A DNA stretch of 64,000 nt from Lindgomyces ingoldianus (lineage: Eukaryota > Ascomycota > Dothideomycetes > Pleosporales > Lindgomycetaceae), in contig NW_022985166.1 of assembly GCF_010093535.1 (NCBI RefSeq), positions 349,252-413,251 on the forward strand. Reading direction: 5' to 3'. Under the pieces are notes generated by a model that worked only from the letters and a program-made list of their open reading frames with translations, had not been told where the DNA came from and searched no databases. Below, one piece after another: positions 1 through 11,185 of this stretch (position 1 is the stretch's first letter; the number at the start of each line of letters is the position of its first letter). A program made the position numbers and the translations under genes.

Positions 1-1752
1 CAGACTAACCTTGAGTGAGTAGTAGAATAATGGGTTCGTCCGCGCTTGGCAAGCGAATGGGCAGTGTAGAGGGATCATGAAACGACGCACTAGGTAGTGA
101 AGTAGATTCCGGTGAAATGGTGTTACACCAGATTCCTCGTTCTCCTGCATGAAACTACTACATGATCGATATGCGTTGGTGATCTCTGAGTCAAGGGCAA
201 GGACATCCAGATAAGAAAGTTCAGAGTGTAATCCATTCAAAAGCTGGAGGATCCGGAGACGGGCGGGTAAAGAGTCCAGTAGAATAAGCTGCATCGAGGT
301 TGTGGTGTAGGTACCCTTGGGGTGAGGCTGTAACGCGGTAGTCGACTCGTCCATCTCATCGTCGTTGTTGTTGGAAGGCGGCTCGGTATCAAATTCGTCG
401 AAGGAGATTCTGGGCGGCATCGCTGAGTCTAAAGACGACTGAACAACCATTTCGAGAATGGTGGCCCACAGCCTCCTGCGGAGTTCGGTTTGCAACACGG
501 GCATTGCTGGGAGATATTTAGGGTCACGGTGCAAGCCTATTTGAATGGCTCTATGAATGAGTGATCCCATCGACATCCACACTAGGTCTCCACCGATTGA
601 GAAGATCTGTCGCGCTAGGATGGTTAGACAGTAAATTTGTACCCCGGGGATGTCTAAGCGGTCTTTCTTTAATGGCCCAGAAAGCCATGTCTGAGCAGCA
701 TGTACCCATTGATGAACCATGTTGCGAAATGCGGCATCCGTGTCTCCATGCTCGTATAGGCTTGAACCTATCCCAATGACAAGAAGGATCCTGAGTCGTA
801 AGTCAGTTGTGACGCTTTCCGGATGGTTCCAATATTTCTGGTATTCGGCCCAGAAAGTAGGTACATGGAGTATCCGGTGTGTCGACTCATAGGATCGGAA
901 GTACAGGGCTACCATAGTATCGGCTACCTCGCGGGAGGGGAGCGCAAGGCCGACGTCAGGACACGAGAGACATCCCCTTGGCCGCCCTACCTTAATACTT
1001 CTTGCTATACTTTTGCATTCTTGGAGGAGATTACCCATCTGAGTAAGCAGAGCTCTAGTTTCAGCGCCTTGAAATGAGGCTCCCGTTCCATTGCCGCTGG
1101 CCTCAGAATAGCAATCATAGACGGTTGCGAACTTGCGAGGTGATCAGTGGAAGGCTACGCGGTGCAGATGAATACCCACTGTACGTACCTCTTGAGCCGT
1201 GCCCATCCAGTGGCTCCATCTCAAGATCCTCGTTTTGTTCAGGACTATTTGCGAGTTTTGGAGCCCGGACTGGCGCGCGAGTATGTCCCGGCCATTTTCG
1301 GACAGCACACGGATAGGACCAGATGCTGAAGACTCCTCGAGCTTCTGTATCCGCCGCAAAACATCCCGGAGATCTGGTTCTGTGTCCAGAGCACGGTCGC
1401 GTGATCGGATGTCGTTGCGGCCAAAGGTATTCGGACTGTCACTCTGTCCAGCTGCGTCTGTTGCCACAGCGACCCTAGGAAAATATAGGTGGTTACTATA
1501 CTCTGTAATTGGGCGGGTTGGAGCCGAAGGCGAGGGCGCGCAGGGCGACGGGCTTAAATTTGAACCCCATGAACTGCCTTGTTGGGGTTGCTGCTGGATG
1601 ACGGGCCCATCACTGTACACCTTGAAGGTACATTGAATCTTGGCGGAGACACAATGTGCACAAGGCTCGTTTCGGTCGCACTTGATCTTGCGCCGTCGAC
1701 ATTCCAGGCATGACAGGGCTGGTCTTCGACGTCGTCGGGGTTGTCGCTCCAT
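1..1752 (-). CDS. Zn2Cys6 fungal transcription factor (partial; C-terminus off the left edge)
   Basis: Fungal zinc-cluster regulator expected to bind DNA in the nucleus. Exon 1 (1752-1189) opens with an Arg-rich stretch followed by a complete zinc binuclear cluster, C-x2-C-x6-C-x5-C-x2-C-x6-C, from about residue 15. Exon 2 (1101-10) reads without a stop through the fungal-specific middle homology region, including the family-typical LRRRLWATILEMVVQ. The intron at 1102-1188 has a GTACGT donor. A GTTAGT donor at 9-4 suggests that the next intron begins at the window edge, so the 3' exons are missing. An in-frame ATG ten codons upstream (1782) is possible, but I chose 1752 because it sits directly before the basic cluster. 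Targets are unknown. The neighbour across the transposon is an ABC pump, a common partner of such regulators, which is suggestive only. Confidence 0.88.
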
Positions 1753-2102
1753 GAAGGTAGTGAAGTCCCTCGGCCGTATCACTAGGTATGAAGGCCATTT
1801 TTCCAGCGACCGAGTGAAGGCCCTTACATCCGCGTGGGAAGTTCACTTTTCGGCTTTCGGATATAAGAGAAAATGCCGAAGGCCGCCCGCCCTTACTCCC
1901 GCTTACGGCCGTTGACCTCCATCGATCTCCGTAATGAGAAAGGACTCGGACATGTTTCTTCAGCACACTACGATTGTGCAAGTGAAATGACTAGAAGCCC
2001 GAAGCCTATTTTACAAACTATCATACAACCTTCCATTGTTTTAACAGCATCTAAAATATCTAGCTATACTAACAGATGTGCAGAGGAATTCTAGGACTGG
2101 TA
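1753..2102. other. Upstream region of the Zn2Cys6 gene
   Basis: About 350 bases between the regulator start and the transposon end. It should hold the regulator's promoter. I see no convincing TATA box or other gene; the short frames here overlap the start of the regulator and do not look coding. The transposon inserted within 350 bp of the start codon. Confidence 0.4.
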
Positions 2103-2126
2103 GAAGGTCTCACCTGCTTACGCAAC
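2103..2126 (+). repeat. Left terminal inverted repeat of the Fot1-like element
   Basis: Begins GAAGGTCTCACC. Its reverse complement recurs at 4513-4536 with two mismatches at positions 5 and 6. The match extends outward over GGTA/TACC, so the exact outer edge is ambiguous by four bases; the TA target convention places it at 2103. Confidence 0.85.
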
Positions 2127-2499
2127 CGAGTGGCTCGTGCAACGGAAATCTCTGTGCCACTTATCACCTAAAAATAAAGCTTTAGAGCTCTATATAAATT
2201 ATATCTTAGTTAATTTTTAAGTGTAGTAATTGTTATAAGCAGGGCTATAAATCCTTATATATCTTAAAGTCTTTTAAGTAAGCTAGCTAACACTGTTGCC
2301 TCTAAGGCTAAGATAGCCCTACAACACCTTTCTTATTATCTACTACCTTATAGTACTTAACTATCTCTTGTTGTGTAGTAGTTTTCTTAACAGTACGCTC
2401 CTTTTAGGTCTTCTTAGTAAACTAAGTATTGTTTTAGAGCTGTAGCTTAAGCTGTTAAGCTACCTTTTCTTCTTTATAAAGTAGAGCTTTTATAGCTAC

Positions 2500-4440
2500 T
2501 TTAACATTCTTTATACACTTATTATTTTTATAAGTCTTCTTTTTTAATTACTTTATAGCCTTTTTACTATTTTTTTTCTGCTGTTGCTTAAGCTTCTTAG
2601 CTACTTTATAATTAAGCTTAGCTTATTTTTTGTTTTTTTTTATTATTAAAGCTTTCTAGCCTGTGCTACCTTAGCAGGGCTAAAGAATAGTTAATTATGT
2701 TTATCCTTAGCACATAGAAGCTCTGTAAGGTTCTTACTATACTTTCTCTTCTTCTTTTCTACTACTACTGTTGCTCTAAGATTAGCTACCTTATCTTTTA
2801 AAAAAATAGCTGTATCTAAAAAGTAGAAAATTATGTTGCTAAGTAATTAGCTATTAATAGTAGTAGTACTAATTTCTAAGCTAAAAAGTTAATAAATTTA
2901 CTTTTTATTTTTTAGTAAAAGCTTTAAGCTAGTAGAGCTACTGCTCTAGAGCTAAGATAGTTATTTTAAAGGCCTTATTTTAAAGCTATTAAGCATAGCA
3001 CTTTTATTAAGAGAGTAAATACTACACTGCTTAAATCCTAATAGAATGTTCTTTTCTGTAAAAGTTTTAACCTATGCAGTGTAAAACAGCTTATAAAAAT
3101 TATGTTTAGTAAGAGCTAAAAAACCCTAAGTTTAGTGCATATGCTTACTAAGCTCTATTAAGTAGTTGCTTTAAAGTAGGCTAAATAGAGCCTAATCTAA
3201 AGGTTACGTTTAATAAGTAGTATGTAGAGGGAGTACATTAATAAGGATTCTATGCTTTATACAGTACTCTAGGAAGCCTAGAGTAACATGTAAGCTATAG
3301 CTATTAAGTATTAAAAGCTTCTAGTCCTTACTATAGTAAGCTTTAGCCTTAGTTTCTTAATTAAAGACTTTCTTTACTTACTTAATTACTACTTAGTTAT
3401 TTGTCTAGCCTGTCTCTGTACTAGTAAAGTAGGATTAGTGCTTAGCAGGATTAAAATCTTAAAACTAGGAGTCTATTAGTGTAACAATTCTCATGAATCG
3501 TTCCATCTCAGGTTGCCTGGAACCTATCTAAAGGGTCTCTGTATCGGCTCCGACCCTGGCTCGACCCTGACTCGACTCTGCCCGGCCCCCTGCTGTTACC
3601 CCTATTCCCTTATGTATTTAGTCGCACCTCGCCCCTGTAGCTAGCTTGGTAGTTTTCTGATATCCTACGTACAAGGCCTATAGGTGTTATTAGTATTCCC
3701 AGGTCTCTAAGTCCCCACGCACTCCCATATGCCTCTGAGTGGATTCATACCGCATTCGGACCCATTGTCTTGCCTGCGCCGTTACAATTAGGGCCTTATT
3801 TCTAGCAGAATAGATAAGAGCTAGAGGTACCTAGCTGCTATTAGCGCAGATAGTAGCTAGTACTGTAATCTACTTACAATTGCTATTAGTGCTAGCACTC
3901 TTTAAGTAGCTATTCTTTTATAGTTCCTTTATAAAGATTTGCTTTATTATTATAAAGATACTTAGTAAAAAGCTTTTCTTATCTATGTTGTATATATTAT
4001 ATAGCTGTACACTATACTTCTTAATTTTCTTTTCTAATTAGTTATAGAAAGGCTCTATCTAAGCAAGGCTATTAGCGTGTTTACGCTTAATATTAAATAG
4101 CCTAAAATAAGCTAATGTTAATTAATTAAAGTTATGCTTAAAAAACTTCTAAATATAGTTCTTGCCTAGCAGCGTATTAAAAAGCTTTTTAATAAAGTTT
4201 TAAACTATAGCTTTAGTAGGTAGTAGCCCTTAAAGTGTTAGGCAATTTATATGCTTAATAAAGGTCTTAGTGTTTTAAGCTCTAAATAAACATTACTTTT
4301 TATAGCCCTTATGTTTTAAGCTAGTAATTCCTTTCTAATAGTGCTACATAGTTAAATAATGTTTTTTTAGCTTAATTTATAACTTATTTTATTTAGTAAA
4401 AAGTAGTAAAGTAATTAAATTAATTATCTCCTTAAGATCT
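2500..4440 (-). pseudogene. Degenerate Fot1/pogo transposase
   Basis: Read on the minus strand with many stops, recognisable pieces appear in the expected order. Around 4190-4030 is a CENP-B-type helix-turn-helix region (LLGKNYI, then AYFRLFNIKRKHANS). Near 3980 is NIYNIDKKSFLL, matching the first catalytic Asp motif of pogo transposases. After the solo LTR come KLLILNSYSLHVT near 3290-3325 (second Asp, now Asn) and a PLHTTY..PLD segment near 3190-3235 (third Asp). The changes from family residues are mostly those made by C-to-T or G-to-A transitions. The reading is interrupted by the solo LTR between the first and second catalytic motifs. Ends are approximate. It cannot encode an active enzyme. 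Confidence 0.75.
3480..3786. mobile_element. Solo LTR with 5-bp target-site duplication
   Basis: A 307-bp GC-normal island inside the AT-rich transposon. It starts TGTAAC and ends GTTACA (short inverted repeat with TG...CA ends), and is flanked by perfect ATTAG copies at 3475-3479 and 3787-3791. These are the hallmarks of an LTR left after recombination of an LTR retrotransposon. Its sequence is unrelated to the LTR at 58469. It shows none of the heavy AT bias of its host, so it arrived after that host had been mutated, or escaped RIP. Confidence 0.85.
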
Positions 4441-4512
4441 ATTATAGTTGTTAAGTTATTAATTTTTAAAGTTAGTTTGTGGAAAACAATTTAGTGTTGC
4501 ATAAGCGAGTCA

Positions 4513-4536
4513 GTTGCGTAAGCAGGTGAGCTCTTC
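4513..4536 (-). repeat. Right terminal inverted repeat of the Fot1-like element
   Basis: Partner of 2103-2126. These ends have kept a GC-rich sequence while the interior is strongly mutated. Confidence 0.85.
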
Positions 4537-4658
4537 TACCTGTCTACAAGCTAATAGTGGAGATTCCGAGGACGAAAAAAATACAAGCATACGACAAGCA
4601 CGTCGCGTCTATCACTAGCCCATCCCCAGTCTACGGTCATCTAATACCTTGCGGCCTC

Positions 4659-7600
4659 TCACACCTTTTTCTTCCCTTTCGGCATCCTTGCCAGCCAGTA
4701 AAGAGCCAACGCCGCGACAATGTTGAACGTGATGAACACCCACATGATGCCAAAATTGCGCCACCTGTTCCCGTAGTTAGAACTGATGCCCGACAAGAAT
4801 ACGTTTGTGTCCTTGATCTTGCAGTAATTGCAGTCGCTCGTTGCTTTGGGGTCCATCAGGTAGCCCCCCGCCCTCGAGATGTAGTCCGCCATATAGTCGC
4901 CGCATGTCTGGCCGTCCGGTGGGTTGAGGTTCGTCCATTCGTTGCTCGCACACGTCACCTCAACGTCGGCCAGGCCTGTGGACAGAACGGCCGAGATCCA
5001 GTACGATAATGGCGAGACCCGGTACAGGAAAATCCAGAAACGAGGCATTGCATCTGGCGTGGCCAACACACCACAGAAAAAGAAAATCAGAATAAAGAGA
5101 AAATTAGCGACGTTCCCGCCTTCGTCGGCTGTATCAACAAAGGAAATGCACATATGTGCGAAGGTGCAGGTAAAAAGGAGAAGCTGCCAAAATAGAAGCC
5201 ACATCAATCCGGCTCGTTCTACGCCATGCCCAGTGGCATCGGCATTCTTATAAAAGCCAACAGGGTAGTAAACAAGCGCCCACATGAAGACTGAAGCAAC
5301 CGTATTCCAGGGAATCTCGGCAACAATCTGGCTGAGCATAAAAATCTTCCAGGAGTACGTTTTGGCAGGCCGTTCGCGGACCTCGTACAGGGCGCGCTGC
5401 GTAACGAACTGCGGCATCTGTTGATCTACCAGCTGCCCGAAGATGCTGCACAGTTCAAAGATGGCAAACATTTGATTTTGAAGCCCTTGGATAGTTAGAG
5501 GAGCGTTCAGAAACACCAGGCCAACGAACAAACTGCTGGAAATGCAGAGGATAAGTTTGGAGTAGATATAAGAGGGTGCCCGCCAGTACTGTTGGAAAAC
5601 ACGTTGTGTAACAACAATAAATTGCCTCCAGAGCGGTGCAGCAAACTCACGGTATGAAGCGGGGTCACTATTCTCGTCCGTGGACTGCCGACCTGTACGT
5701 AGGGCTCTGAGACGTGCTAATTCGTCCTGGACGGTCTGGTACTCCGGGCTGGAACGCCAAGTTTGGTACCAGTCAACTTCGGAGAAACTGCCAGGGGCAG
5801 CACCAATTGCCTCGAGCATCCACTCAGCCGGGTTGGCGCCGGGTGGGCAAGGTGGTGCGCCGTTGCGCTCGAAGTAATCCGTGAGAATCTTGGAGTTGTC
5901 GCCAATCTCCCCTAATAGTCCCTGGTCAGTATTGCTCAGACCTCATGTACCGTCTTGAGGAGGGAAGATAATCACAAGGGGAGATGGAGCAATGGATTTC
6001 AGCCAGCTACTAACCGAAGTAGACTGTACGACCTCCCTCGGCGAGTAAGAGTAGACGTTCGAACCGTTGAAACAACATTGCGGAGGGTTGATGGATGGTG
6101 CAGAGGATAGACTGGCCTGCCTTAGAGAGCTTTTCTAGCAAGTCTAAGATAGCCCAGCTAGTCTGAGAGTCAAGACCCGACGTGGGCTCATCAACAAAGA
6201 GCAGGACTGGTGGCTTAGCAGCCAATTCGACACCAATTGTCAAGCGCTTGCGTTGCTCAACGTTGAGACCCTCACCTAGCACACCAACAACGGCATCGGC
6301 ATACTCTTGCATATCCAGTAGCTTGATGACTTCGTCCACGTAGGCCAGCTTTTCCTCTTTCGGGATACTAGCGGGCTGGCGCAGGAGAGCTGAGAATTTC
6401 AGAGCCTGTGATGCGAAGTCAGCCCATGTGCCCCAAGGGAGCTAAAATGGCAGAGAGAAGTGTTCATCTCGTTGAAATCAAGAATGGGTCAAGGGTACTA
6501 AATACAACCTCACCTCTCGGACAGTACTAGTCAAAAGATGTAGATCTTGCTGCTGGGCATAGCCAGTCTTGCGTTGGAAGCTCTCATCACGCATCTTCCC
6601 ATCTACCAGCATCTCGCCAGTAATGATACCCACACCCACACGACGATCAGCCAAACAATCAAGGAGGGTTGTCTTTCCAGCCCCCGAAACACCCATCAGG
6701 GCCGTGAGTGTACCAGGTTTAACCCAGCCATCGACGTGATCTAGGATGCGTCGAGGTTGGCCCTTAATCTTGATGTCGTAGCACACATTGTTCCAGTGGA
6801 AGACGCTTGTGGAGCCTCGGAAGGCTCCCTCTTTGCTGGATATGTACCCTTCGGGTTTCCCTATGGCTGGTACAGGGCTCGAGAGCGACTTCTCGATATC
6901 ATCACCACCCTTGGCGGAAGATGGTGGAATGAAGCCTCGACGGAAGACAAGAACTTCACCCTTAGATTTCTTCGCTGTGATGTATTCACTGGCGATGAAG
7001 TATACTAGGTGATTAAAGACAGCCATCGCGACAATGATGCCGATATTGCGCCATTTATGGCTATGGTAGTAGCTGTATGCTGAGTTGATATAGTCGTCCC
7101 CGTTCACATAGGGCTGACCGGGGACAGCGCCAACAGCGTCGCAGGCTACATTGCCCGCACTAGCGTTTGCGTAATCAGGAATATAGGTGGAGCACGAAAT
7201 GTTACGTCCGTGAAACTCGTTGACCATGAGCGATTCATAGCCATAGGCTACGGGGTTCACATAATTGATCCACCGACACCAGCTCGGCATGTAGTCAACT
7301 GGGACGACGAATCCGGTAAAGATAAGTAGGGCAAGCAGCATAATCGACGCGGGAACCATAGCCTGCTGCTCGGTCCGTGACAGCGAGGCGCTGAAAATAT
7401 GTCAGGGCTTCTCTGTGCGTTTTTTCATTGTCTGGACAACTTACACAGATCTAAAGATTCCTGACATCGCCATAACAATAAGAAACACCACCATCAGGTA
7501 ATAAAAGAAGGGACCGGACCCTCGATTAAGGTTGGTCATGAAGTAAAACACCAAGTTGAAGGAGACTGCGTTGAGGATTTTCATTGGCAAATCAACCAAG

Positions 7601-9454
7601 ACGGAGGCATATGATTCGGCGGAGGGATGGTAGAACGCATAACGGGACTGCTTTTCCACGATTGGCCGTTGAGCGTACAGCGTCAGAATCTCGAGCATAG
7701 AGGAGAAGGCATTGAACAATATGGCCATAAAGAGGACAACAGCGCGGCCATAAAATGTGCCCGTATTGTTGCCCATGTTGTAGAACAAGGACGACATAAT
7801 AAGACCCATGATCGTAGTTCCTATCATCATCCCGATGGTTTGCCAGGGATCTGCCCTTAGTCGCCTAAAGCCGCGCCAAACACACAGCCGGACCTGTTGA
7901 GCGTACGTCAGGGTGTATGGCGACTTAAGTCGCTGTCCGTTGGCCTGGTGTGACTTCTTGAGTTGTCGAAACGTCTCAGCGTCAGGGCCACCTATCATAT
8001 GTTGCGTCTTGTATTCATCAATTTCGACTTGCAGGGCCTTATATTCATGGCTGTTCCCCCAGGCGTCTGCAAACTCGTCAGGAGTGCGCGGCGGGTTGCA
8101 ACCGGGGCGAGTGATGCGCTCTGCCGGAAAAGTCATGGATGTGAGGAAGTCAGGCGTTGTTTGACGTGCCGGACACTCAAACCCAAGATTTATGAAGTAC
8201 TCCTTGGCCTTGGATGCAGGCCCAAAGTAGATCTGGCGTCCCTCATAGAGAAGCAGCGCCTTATCAAACAGATTGTACGCGCTCTGGGGTGCCTGGTACA
8301 TGGATACAGCGCATGTCTGGCCAAACAACTCAGACTGGAGCCTCAAGGTCTTACAGAACTCAACCGCATTGGCAGAGTCTAGACCACGCGTTGAGCTTCA
8401 GTTGGTGGTAAGTGTATATTCCCGTCTACGAAGAGAAGCACTCAGGGGTGTCACTCACTTGTCCCAGCACTGAAATGGGGCGTGTGCCAGAGTCGCTTCG
8501 GCAATGGTGACACGCTTGCGTTCTCCTCCCGAAACTCCTCGTGTATACTCGTCTCCCACTTTGGTATGGATCGTATGGCTAATGCCATACATGGCCATGA
8601 CGACATCTCGAAGGTGCTCACAGTAGCTATAAGAGTGCTATCAATACCTGGTTACAAGATAAAGGGGACCAAAAGACTGAAAGAACATACTCATTCCGAT
8701 TAATGCCCTGCGGCAGCTCCTTTTGGCAGCGTGCACGTGATGCAAAAGTCAATGTCTCCCCAACTGTCAAATGAGGAAAGTGAACGTCGACCTCAGCAGT
8801 GTAGATGGCATCACCTCGATGCGCAGTGTGCATTTCATTGGCGGATATGCCTTGGTAGTTGAAGTACGAAGCCTTATTGACGTGGATGCCGTTCGTCTCT
8901 CCGGAGATGGTCTTCAGGAAGGTCGAGCAACCAGAACCAGGTGGACCCAAGACAACACACATCTCACCGGGGCGGATGAGTCCATCAAACTGGCGCAGAA
9001 TATCGATTCGGGTGTGGCCTGCAGTGCTGGAGAAGAGGCGGCGGGCCATACCTGGCAGAGCTAGCCAAACGTTGCCGACATCTTTTTGGAAGTCGGTCGG
9101 CGTGCCATACCCGAACACGTTCAGATTTTGGAAACACAGTCCAACACGGCGGAAGCTCTGGCCGCGTTCCTCAGTGGTTTTGACGATATGCGTGGCCCAC
9201 GCGCGCGCGTTGAATTTCTCTCCGTGCGGATTCAGGGGAGAATTTAGGTCATTGCTTCCAAAAATGGGTTTGCCTTCAGGGCCCTCCAAACTCACGGCTG
9301 AGTTACGCGTGTATTCACGTGCAAGCTCCTGCACCATGGAATGCTGTGACTCCATCGATTTAGGTCTAGCCGGTTGAGTCCCGTCGGTATATGTCTCCAA
9401 CGTAGCCCGTCCCGGGGGTAATGGGTTTCCAAAATTCCCTAACGGCGTCGACAT
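4659..9454 (-). CDS. PDR-type (ABCG) full-size ABC transporter
   Basis: Plasma-membrane ATP-driven efflux pump of the fungal pleiotropic drug resistance family. The six-exon model (9454-8691, 8626-8459, 8395-7445, 7390-6514, 6405-6015, 5941-4659) gives 1477 residues, normal for the family, with no disruption. Order is NBD1-TMD1-NBD2-TMD2. NBD1 has the PDR-typical degenerate Walker [10 protein letters not shown] (Cys for Lys) and signature VSGGERKRV; the signature motif lies in exon 2. NBD2 has canonical Walker [10 protein letters not shown], the family-typical altered signature LNVEQRKRL and Walker B LLFVDEP. Both TMDs are rich in hydrophobic helices. Introns are 54-108 bp with normal GT-AG ends. 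The substrate cannot be read from sequence. The 3' end lies about 120 bp from the dead transposon. Confidence 0.95.
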
Positions 9455-10799
9455 GGTGCCCTATCGAGCTGGGAGGATTGATCTGGCTCTTCTGGAGGAT
9501 TTATGCCACCGCAATGTGAAATCGAGACAGGTTGTGGTGGCTGGTGAGAAGACGCGCCCGGAGAATGAAACAGGAGCAACTGACGGTGGGAATAGTGTTA
9601 TGAAAGAAGAGTGCAAGAAAAATGAAACAAATATTCTGGAAAAGTTTTGACTTATACCGGGGCAGGCTACAGCATCATTGAGCCCGATATCGCCGCCCAT
9701 GTCCGTTTACGCCCGCACATCCCCGAACAAAGAAAAGGGGCTCGCGGGTAGCAGACGTCCTCCTGCCCAACATGTGTGGCTTTATTGGCGGCATAGTAGA
9801 AACATTCTTGGACTCTTGGGCTTGAATCATGAGATATGATTGTTGCAGTTGAGCCAAAAGCGCTTCAACGCGAGGGCCATGGAACTTCATCCGTACTGCC
9901 CGTGAACTCAAAGTTCTCATCACAGAGATTGGGTGGATCACGGAACCATCACTGCCATGAGAACAGGAGACCTAGGAGACAATACCATCAATAGACCTCT
10001 ATGCTCTGGTTGTTTCCTCCCTGAAGATGGATGATCTTAATAGGCCACTTCAATTAGTTCAAAGCAGCTGCTACCTCTCGCTCAAGCAACTTGACGAGAT
10101 CCCTACAATTAGTTGATTTTAGACAACAAACAGCAATGCTGATTGAACTTATATCGATGCTAAGGGAGATCATGAAGATTTGAAGCAGAAGCATTGGTAT
10201 TAGACGTATTTTGTGACGAATAGACTTGGGTTATGATAAGTGTTATTTGAAGAGATATCTGGGCTATCTCGCTCTTTGCAAATTGCAAGCGCCATCATTT
10301 ATGGTGGTGGTTGGACCGGAAGCGTTGAAAGAGTGCTGATGGAAATAACAGTGCACATTATTGAGGAATTACAAACTCGCGCTTTGTGACCAAGAGAAGT
10401 TCATCACAGTTCTATGTATCAAGACATGCCCAGGTGAAAGGGATAGTCAATACTACCGCGGAACGGACTGTCCCTCACAAGACATGAATCTCCCCAACGT
10501 GGTGCCCTGAGTCGCGCAATCAATCTAAAATTCCGTACTCACCATTGCCCGCATTGAAATGGGTATAGGAGGGAAAGAAAGAGGAGAGAACCTACTACAC
10601 CCACTGCATTCACTGCCAACATCCCTATATCTGTCTATCCCTAACCGGGGCTCAACGCCACACTAATCAACCTCTTCTTCTCAAAGTGGATCTTGCGTGT
10701 CAAGTGGCTCAGCGAAGCCGTACGTGAAATATGGGCCGGGAGCCATCCTATCCGGCCTAAGCTGCCTAGGTTTGAAGAGAGTGTAAAATTTAATTTTGT
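9455..10799. other. Intergenic region upstream of the ABC transporter
   Basis: No supported gene. It should hold the transporter's promoter near 9455-9700. A frame of 88 codons at 9941-9675 (minus) has no recognisable features. The stretch 10020-10560 is ordinary non-coding sequence without repeats that I can see. Confidence 0.4.
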
Positions 10800-11185
10800 T
10801 AAACTACGAGACAAGCACAGCAGCAATTCTGTGGCTTGGAGGTAGTGCGCATGCCGACGACATTGGCGTTGATGGTACGCACGGCAGCCGGGGAGGCGGA
10901 CAGGATCGGACCGATTTTGGCGCCGGTGTCCGCGTTCGCGATGACAGTGTTAATGTGTGTTATGCCGTGAGTGGGTTGGCGTAATCCAATCCCGGGTTTA
11001 GCCCCGATTTGATAGTGATGAGTTTGCTGCCGGAGGTTGTGGGGATCGGAGTGAGATATTTGGAGTTGAGGGCGCTGTAATCGCGGATAGCGGTGATAAC
11101 GGTATTGTTTAGACAGACCAGGAGGGCTTCAAGGATGCTACGGCCGATGCCTAGAGTGCGTATTTGCCTGTTATTTCATTGTGGG
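10800..11185 (-). pseudogene. Decayed short-chain dehydrogenase/reductase (SDR) fragment
   Basis: The minus strand reads GIGRSILEALLVCLNNTVIT starting near 11150, then AIRDYSALNS, GSKLITIKSG, and in another frame NTVIANADTGAKIGPIL and AAVRTINANVVG. This is the classical SDR order: Rossmann GxGIGR loop, loss of the Asp-type turn, the NAG motif (now NAD) and the following helix. It resembles the fungal norsolorinic-acid-ketoreductase-like branch. A frameshift near 10970, damage at the start (GANTGIGR region) and loss of everything after the NAG region, including the YxxxK active site, make it non-functional. A remnant of about 130 codons. Confidence 0.65.

Larger units (their letters stand above)
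2103..4536 (-). mobile_element. Fot1/pogo-like (Tc1-mariner superfamily) DNA transposon, RIP-destroyed
   Basis: A very AT-rich block bounded by 24-bp terminal inverted repeats (22 of 24 matching; shared core CTCACCTGCTTACGCAAC) and flanked by TA on both sides (2101-2102 and 4537-4538), as expected for Tc1-mariner insertion. Without the nested 312 bp (solo LTR plus one target copy) the element is about 2.1 kb, a normal size for Fot1-type elements. The minus strand carries a mutated transposase (separate entry). No long frame survives, and the base composition (TTA, TAA and TAG everywhere) fits repeat-induced point mutation. Assignment rests on terminal repeats, TA target and transposase motifs together. 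Confidence 0.85.

Noticed and set aside
1199..1636. Plus-strand frame of 145 codons
   Set aside because: Antisense to the Zn2Cys6 gene; no independent support.
9675..9941. Minus-strand frame of 88 codons upstream of the ABC transporter
   Set aside because: No domain, no splice context and no codon pattern matching neighbours.
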